The translations under genes were made by a program, and so were the position numbers. DNA of 64,000 bases from CBDESM01 sp965205165 (GTDB lineage: Bacteria; Chloroflexota; Dehalococcoidia; Bin125). A model generated the notes under the pieces. It was not told the DNA's origin. It searched no databases and saw only the letters and a list, made by a program, of their open reading frames with translations. The stretch is from contig OZ242037.1 in the NCBI GenBank assembly GCA_965205165.1, positions 744,001 to 808,000 on the forward strand, read 5' to 3'. Positions 61,229 to 64,000 of this stretch are shown piece by piece. Within the stretch, counting starts at the first letter, position 1. Every line of letters starts with the position of its first letter.

Positions 61229-62605
61229 GTGCCGCGGACTGCTTGGCCGCGGGGAGCGGGTTTCGCGGTTGCGCTGGTCGCTGCGCTGACAGCGTTGTCC
61301 GTTGTTTTTGCCGATGCGCCAGCGGAGCTCACGCTCGAACTCGTTTCTTCGCGGGAGTTCTGCACGGAGGGGACGCTGATCGAGATCAGCTGGTCCGCAA
61401 ACGGCGGAATGGGGCCGCTCGCGCTCCGGATCAACGGGAAACCGACCTCCGAGCTGTCGGGAATGCGGCGGATCAACTGCGGGGCGATCCCGCGGACAGA
61501 TGATGGGGGACTCGACCAGAGCCGAATCGACGCGGTCGTTGAAGGAGTCCTCACCGATGGGTCCGGCATGACCAAGTCCACCAGCATCCGCATCCCGCGA
61601 GCGACGGCGCTGCCGGTGCCGACGAACATCGATTTTTCCGCGCAACTGTCGCGGCTCAGCATCTCGTGGGATGCCGTCGCCGGGGCGGGCGAGAGCGCGC
61701 CCTCCTCAACCGGCGGTCGGCGAATCGGCTATGGCCTCAATACGCGGCCGGTCGAGACCGCGGCTTGGCAGACCGAGGCGGTCGCGGTTTCCTTGGATGA
61801 ACAGAGCGTTCGGCATCGCATTCTCCGATCACGGGTCAAGGAGTGGGAACTTTCCGTCGCCGCCGTGCGGCACGAGATTGAGCTGGAAACGCCCGCCGCA
61901 CTGAATTGGAGCACGCCGCGCAAGTTCCGCACGACCGGAAAACCCCAGAATCTGTCGGTTGATGCCACGCACGACAGCGTAACCGTCCGCTTCGATCGGC
62001 AGCCGCTCTCCGGCGGCGGGCTCGTCGAGGTGATCGGAGGCGGGGGCGTCACCTCCGAAATGTATTTCGAGAACGGCGCAGAGGGGCGGCACGAGATCGT
62101 GATCGGGAATTTGGAACCGGGCGAGGAGTACAAGGTGACGGCCGCGATCTTCACGCATGCCTTGTCCGCCGCCGCTTTCGGCGAAGGGGAAGCCACTGCT
62201 TCCGCCAGCGTTCGCACCCCCGCGGCGCCAGCGGGCTGGGCGCCGCCTGCCGGATCTTTGAATATCCGCACAGTCGCCACGTCAAGCTCGATCACGGTGC
62301 ATTGGGATCCGCCGCGGCGCGACAGGGTCTATGGGTGGGAGGTCACGTTGCGGCTGGTTTCGGACTACGAGCTGCTGGATGGCCATCTGATCGACCGCGA
62401 GATCATCTACAGCAAACGTACGGCGTGGACTACGCGGGGCAGTGCGCTTGCGGGTCGGATCCAACCGGCGACGACCTACCGCGTCCGGGTTGCCCAGCCC
62501 GGATTGCAGGGGCGTTCCGCCGAGGCGCTGGTGACCACGCCGCCTGCTGGCGGCGCGGCTGGATGGCGGGGAATTCCGGAGCCGGGCGATCCGCAGATCG
62601 GCTGA
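61229..62605 (+). CDS. Secreted fibronectin type III repeat protein
   Basis: 458 residues from a GTG behind GGAGGTGCGCA. A signal peptide (A-V-A-L-V-A-A-L-T-A-L-S-V-V-F-A) is followed by a domain with two Cys. Three FN3-like units come next, starting near 125 (L-S-I-S-W-D), 235 (V-T-V-R-F-D) and 345 (I-T-V-H-W-D-P-P), each ending Y-x-V-x-V/A-A. Exported, likely adhesive or structural; no catalytic motif. Confidence 0.8.
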   Translation: MPRTAWPRGAGFAVALVAALTALSVVFADAPAELTLELVSSREFCTEGTLIEISWSANGGMGPLALRINGKPTSELSGMRRINCGAIPRTDDGGLDQSRIDAVVEGVLTDGSGMTKSTSIRIPRATALPVPTNIDFSAQLSRLSISWDAVAGAGESAPSSTGGRRIGYGLNTRPVETAAWQTEAVAVSLDEQSVRHRILRSRVKEWELSVAAVRHEIELETPAALNWSTPRKFRTTGKPQNLSVDATHDSVTVRFDRQPLSGGGLVEVIGGGGVTSEMYFENGAEGRHEIVIGNLEPGEEYKVTAAIFTHALSAAAFGEGEATASASVRTPAAPAGWAPPAGSLNIRTVATSSSITVHWDPPRRDRVYGWEVTLRLVSDYELLDGHLIDREIIYSKRTAWTTRGSALAGRIQPATTYRVRVAQPGLQGRSAEALVTTPPAGGAAGWRGIPEPGDPQIG

Positions 62606-62647
62606 TTGGCGGCGGTCTTCGGCTCTTGAGGGCGAATTCGGGGCGGG

Positions 62648-63118
62648 TCAGGCCATCGGGCTGGCGGACCAGCGGGTGACTTGCTCGATGGTCAGGCGGA
62701 TCAGGGGGCGCTCTTCGAGGGCTTGGGGGGCGTATTGGGGGTAGCGGGCGCGGAGAGCGGAGAGGGCGCTGCGGGCTTCGCCGGCGTCGCGGGTTCCGGG
62801 CATCAGGATTTCGGCGCGGCCGCGGAGCATGATCCACCAGAGTTGGGACCAGTCGTCGGCGTAATGGTCGATCAGCAGGACGGCGCGGGGGTTCTGCTCG
62901 ATGTTGCGGAGGCGGCGGATTCTGGTGGTGGTCTTGGGCTTTTCGTCGATGGCGATGTAGAGCGCCCGGCCGTGCAGGGCGAAGACGACGGGGATCAGGT
63001 GCGGTTCGGCATCGGCGGAGGCGGTGGCGAAGCGGGCGCTGCGGGCGGCGTCGATGCGGTCGCGGACGGCTTCGAGGTCGGCGTCGACCGCGCCGACGGG
63101 GTGCTGCGCCGCGGGCAT
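62648..63118 (-). CDS. PPOX-fold (pyridoxamine oxidase-like) protein
   Basis: 156 residues. F-A-T-A-S-A-D-A-E-P-H-L-I-P-V-V-F-A near 28-45 and V-L-L-I-D-H-Y near 80 are the split-barrel flavin/F420-binding pattern of the PPOX family; the protein resembles the Rv0121c-like F420 group. The start at 63118 follows the upstream stop by 13 bases; a longer start at 63160 would overlap it. Likely a cofactor-F420 or FMN reductase, substrate unknown. Confidence 0.78.
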   Translation of the reverse strand: MPAAQHPVGAVDADLEAVRDRIDAARSARFATASADAEPHLIPVVFALHGRALYIAIDEKPKTTTRIRRLRNIEQNPRAVLLIDHYADDWSQLWWIMLRGRAEILMPGTRDAGEARSALSALRARYPQYAPQALEERPLIRLTIEQVTRWSASPMA

Positions 63119-63131
63119 GGGCGGGGCGGCT

Positions 63132-63482
63132 CTACCAGACCGGGCGGGTGGGGTCGCCACCGTAGATCTTCCAGTAGTCGGATTGGGCGCGCTGCTCCAG
63201 CATTTCGGGGTCGTCCCAGAGGCTGCGGACGATCTTGTCGAGGTAGTCCATCACGGGTTCGGTGAGCAGCTTCTTGTCGAGGTAGTTCTTGCGGTGTTCG
63301 AGCACGCCCTTGGGCGGGTCCTCGCAGAAGCACCAGGGGGCGCCGGGGTGCTGGATCACGTAGGTGTCCATCGGGTTGGCGTTGAGCGGGTCGATCTTGA
63401 GGCCGGTGCGGCGGCTGATCGACTTGGCGACGCGCTCGGACATTTCCTCGGTGTGCTCGGTGTCGAGTTCGATCAGGGCCAT
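63132..63482 (-). CDS. Conserved-looking small protein, unknown
   Basis: 116 residues from an ATG behind GGAG. Helical N-terminus with E-H-T-E-E-M-S-E-R, then W-C-F-C-E-D-P-P and a helical tail. No membrane segment or known motif. It lies between the D-threonine aldolase-like gene and the PPOX gene on the same strand, spacing 63 and 13 bases, so probably one operon. I do not recognise it. Confidence 0.7.
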   Translation of the reverse strand: MALIELDTEHTEEMSERVAKSISRRTGLKIDPLNANPMDTYVIQHPGAPWCFCEDPPKGVLEHRKNYLDKKLLTEPVMDYLDKIVRSLWDDPEMLEQRAQSDYWKIYGGDPTRPVW

Positions 63483-63545
63483 GGGGCGCTCCAAGGTGCT
63501 GGGCGTGCTCGCCGGGCGGCTGCCTCCATTATGGCGGAAACGGGC

Positions 63546-64000
63546 TCAGCGGAGCGCGCCGGCGGCGGTGATCGGCCAGACCTGCTCGACGATGCCGCGG
63601 CGGTGTGCGTGGATTTCGCGGTGCAGGAGGATGGTGCTGTCGGAGTAGTGGGGGACGAGGCGGATGCGCTCGCCGACTTCGACCTCGCGCCATTCGTCGA
63701 CTTCGAGGTGCGCGTGTTCGGCGCTGAGGCCGCGGCACTCCATCCCGCGCGGGGGGACGACGGCGGGCAGGCCGGTGTGGCGGCCGGTGGTTTTCCAGCC
63801 GGCGTCGGCGGCGACCATGGGGTAGTTGGCGACGGAAACGAGCTGGGCGGTGATGGCGAGGGCGCGGAGGTGGCCCTGGACGCCCATCTCCTCGTAGGTG
63901 AGATCCATCAGCACCGCGCCGCCGGCCTGGAGCTCGGTCCAAGCCTCGCGGGGGTCGTGCCGGAGGACGAAGCGGTAGTTGCCGGAGCCGCCGCCGGAAG
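63546..64000 (-). CDS. D-threonine aldolase-like (DSD1 family) enzyme, N-terminus off the window
   Basis: The last 150 or so residues of a PLP-dependent alanine-racemase-fold enzyme. S-G-G-G-S-G-N-Y starts at the window edge, A-E-H-A-H-L-E-V-D is in the middle, and V-P-H-Y-S-D-S-T-I-L-L-H supplies the metal-binding His near the end, as in D-threonine aldolase or D-serine dehydratase. These release glycine plus aldehyde, or dehydrate D-serine, using PLP and a divalent metal. The PLP Lys lies beyond the window. Confidence 0.8.
   Translation of the reverse strand, partial: SGGGSGNYRFVLRHDPREAWTELQAGGAVLMDLTYEEMGVQGHLRALAITAQLVSVANYPMVAADAGWKTTGRHTGLPAVVPPRGMECRGLSAEHAHLEVDEWREVEVGERIRLVPHYSDSTILLHREIHAHRRGIVEQVWPITAAGALR

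Overview
The window is a 64 kb piece of a high-GC bacterial chromosome. About 57 protein genes are supported, plus one tRNA-Pro, and both ends cut through genes. Housekeeping and lipid or CoA metabolism genes (citramalate synthase, dephospho-CoA kinase, AICAR transformylase, acyl-CoA ligase, CaiB/BaiF CoA-transferase, SCP-x-like thiolase, enoyl-CoA hydratase, SDRs, HSL-type hydrolases) resemble those of uncultured heterotrophic Chloroflexota (Dehalococcoidia/SAR202-like). That taxonomic reading is an inference from gene content; no rRNA or marker gene settles it. Starts are ATG or GTG, usually behind a good GGAGG-type ribosome binding site.

Layout. 1-9053 (-) is a giant secreted repeat protein of at least 3017 residues, with a 23-C homopolymer just upstream. 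9.4-16.8 kb holds a thiolase, a phosphoesterase, an SDR, a VOC protein, three tandem Uma2-type nuclease genes with a visible duplication scar, an enoyl-CoA hydratase, tag and coaE. 16.9-25.2 kb is a restriction block: type III mod and res, then a 1351-residue type IIG-like nuclease-methylase that overlaps res by four bases. 25.2-36.2 kb alternates metabolism (CoA-transferase, MFS transporter, citramalate synthase, hydrolase, stand-alone AICAR transformylase) with a DUF262/DUF1524 (GmrSD-like) gene. 36.2-39.9 kb holds an MmeI-like type IIL enzyme and a YbaY-like lipoprotein.

The most unusual stretch is 41.5-46.8 kb. A higB toxin gene is followed by three tandem higA antitoxin genes and a DNA methyltransferase with a possible nuclease-like tail, all nearly without gaps. 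A 15-bp direct repeat flanks this module: one copy lies in the 3' end of the acyl-CoA ligase gene, the other just after the methyltransferase. A second, AT-richer cassette encoding a two-helix membrane protein lies between 163-bp direct repeats of the methyltransferase 3' end, and a TIR/deoxyribosyltransferase-like coiled-coil protein follows.

46.9-58.0 kb is an accessory zone between dispersed HSL-type hydrolase paralogues. It holds two tandem copies of a split two-gene module (membrane protein with a helical tail, then a pentapeptide-repeat protein), a NYN-domain protein, a very AT-rich secreted HExxH protein with a GC-rich signal peptide, a Panacea-type toxin-antitoxin pair with an unfamiliar toxin candidate, and an ATPase/TOPRIM-like two-gene candidate defence system. 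58-64 kb returns to ordinary genes (VOC-like protein, rhodanese, SDR, FN3-repeat secreted protein, PPOX-fold protein, D-threonine aldolase-like protein). No transposase, integrase, CRISPR array or rRNA was seen, so gain by homologous or site-related recombination is more likely than recent IS transposition.
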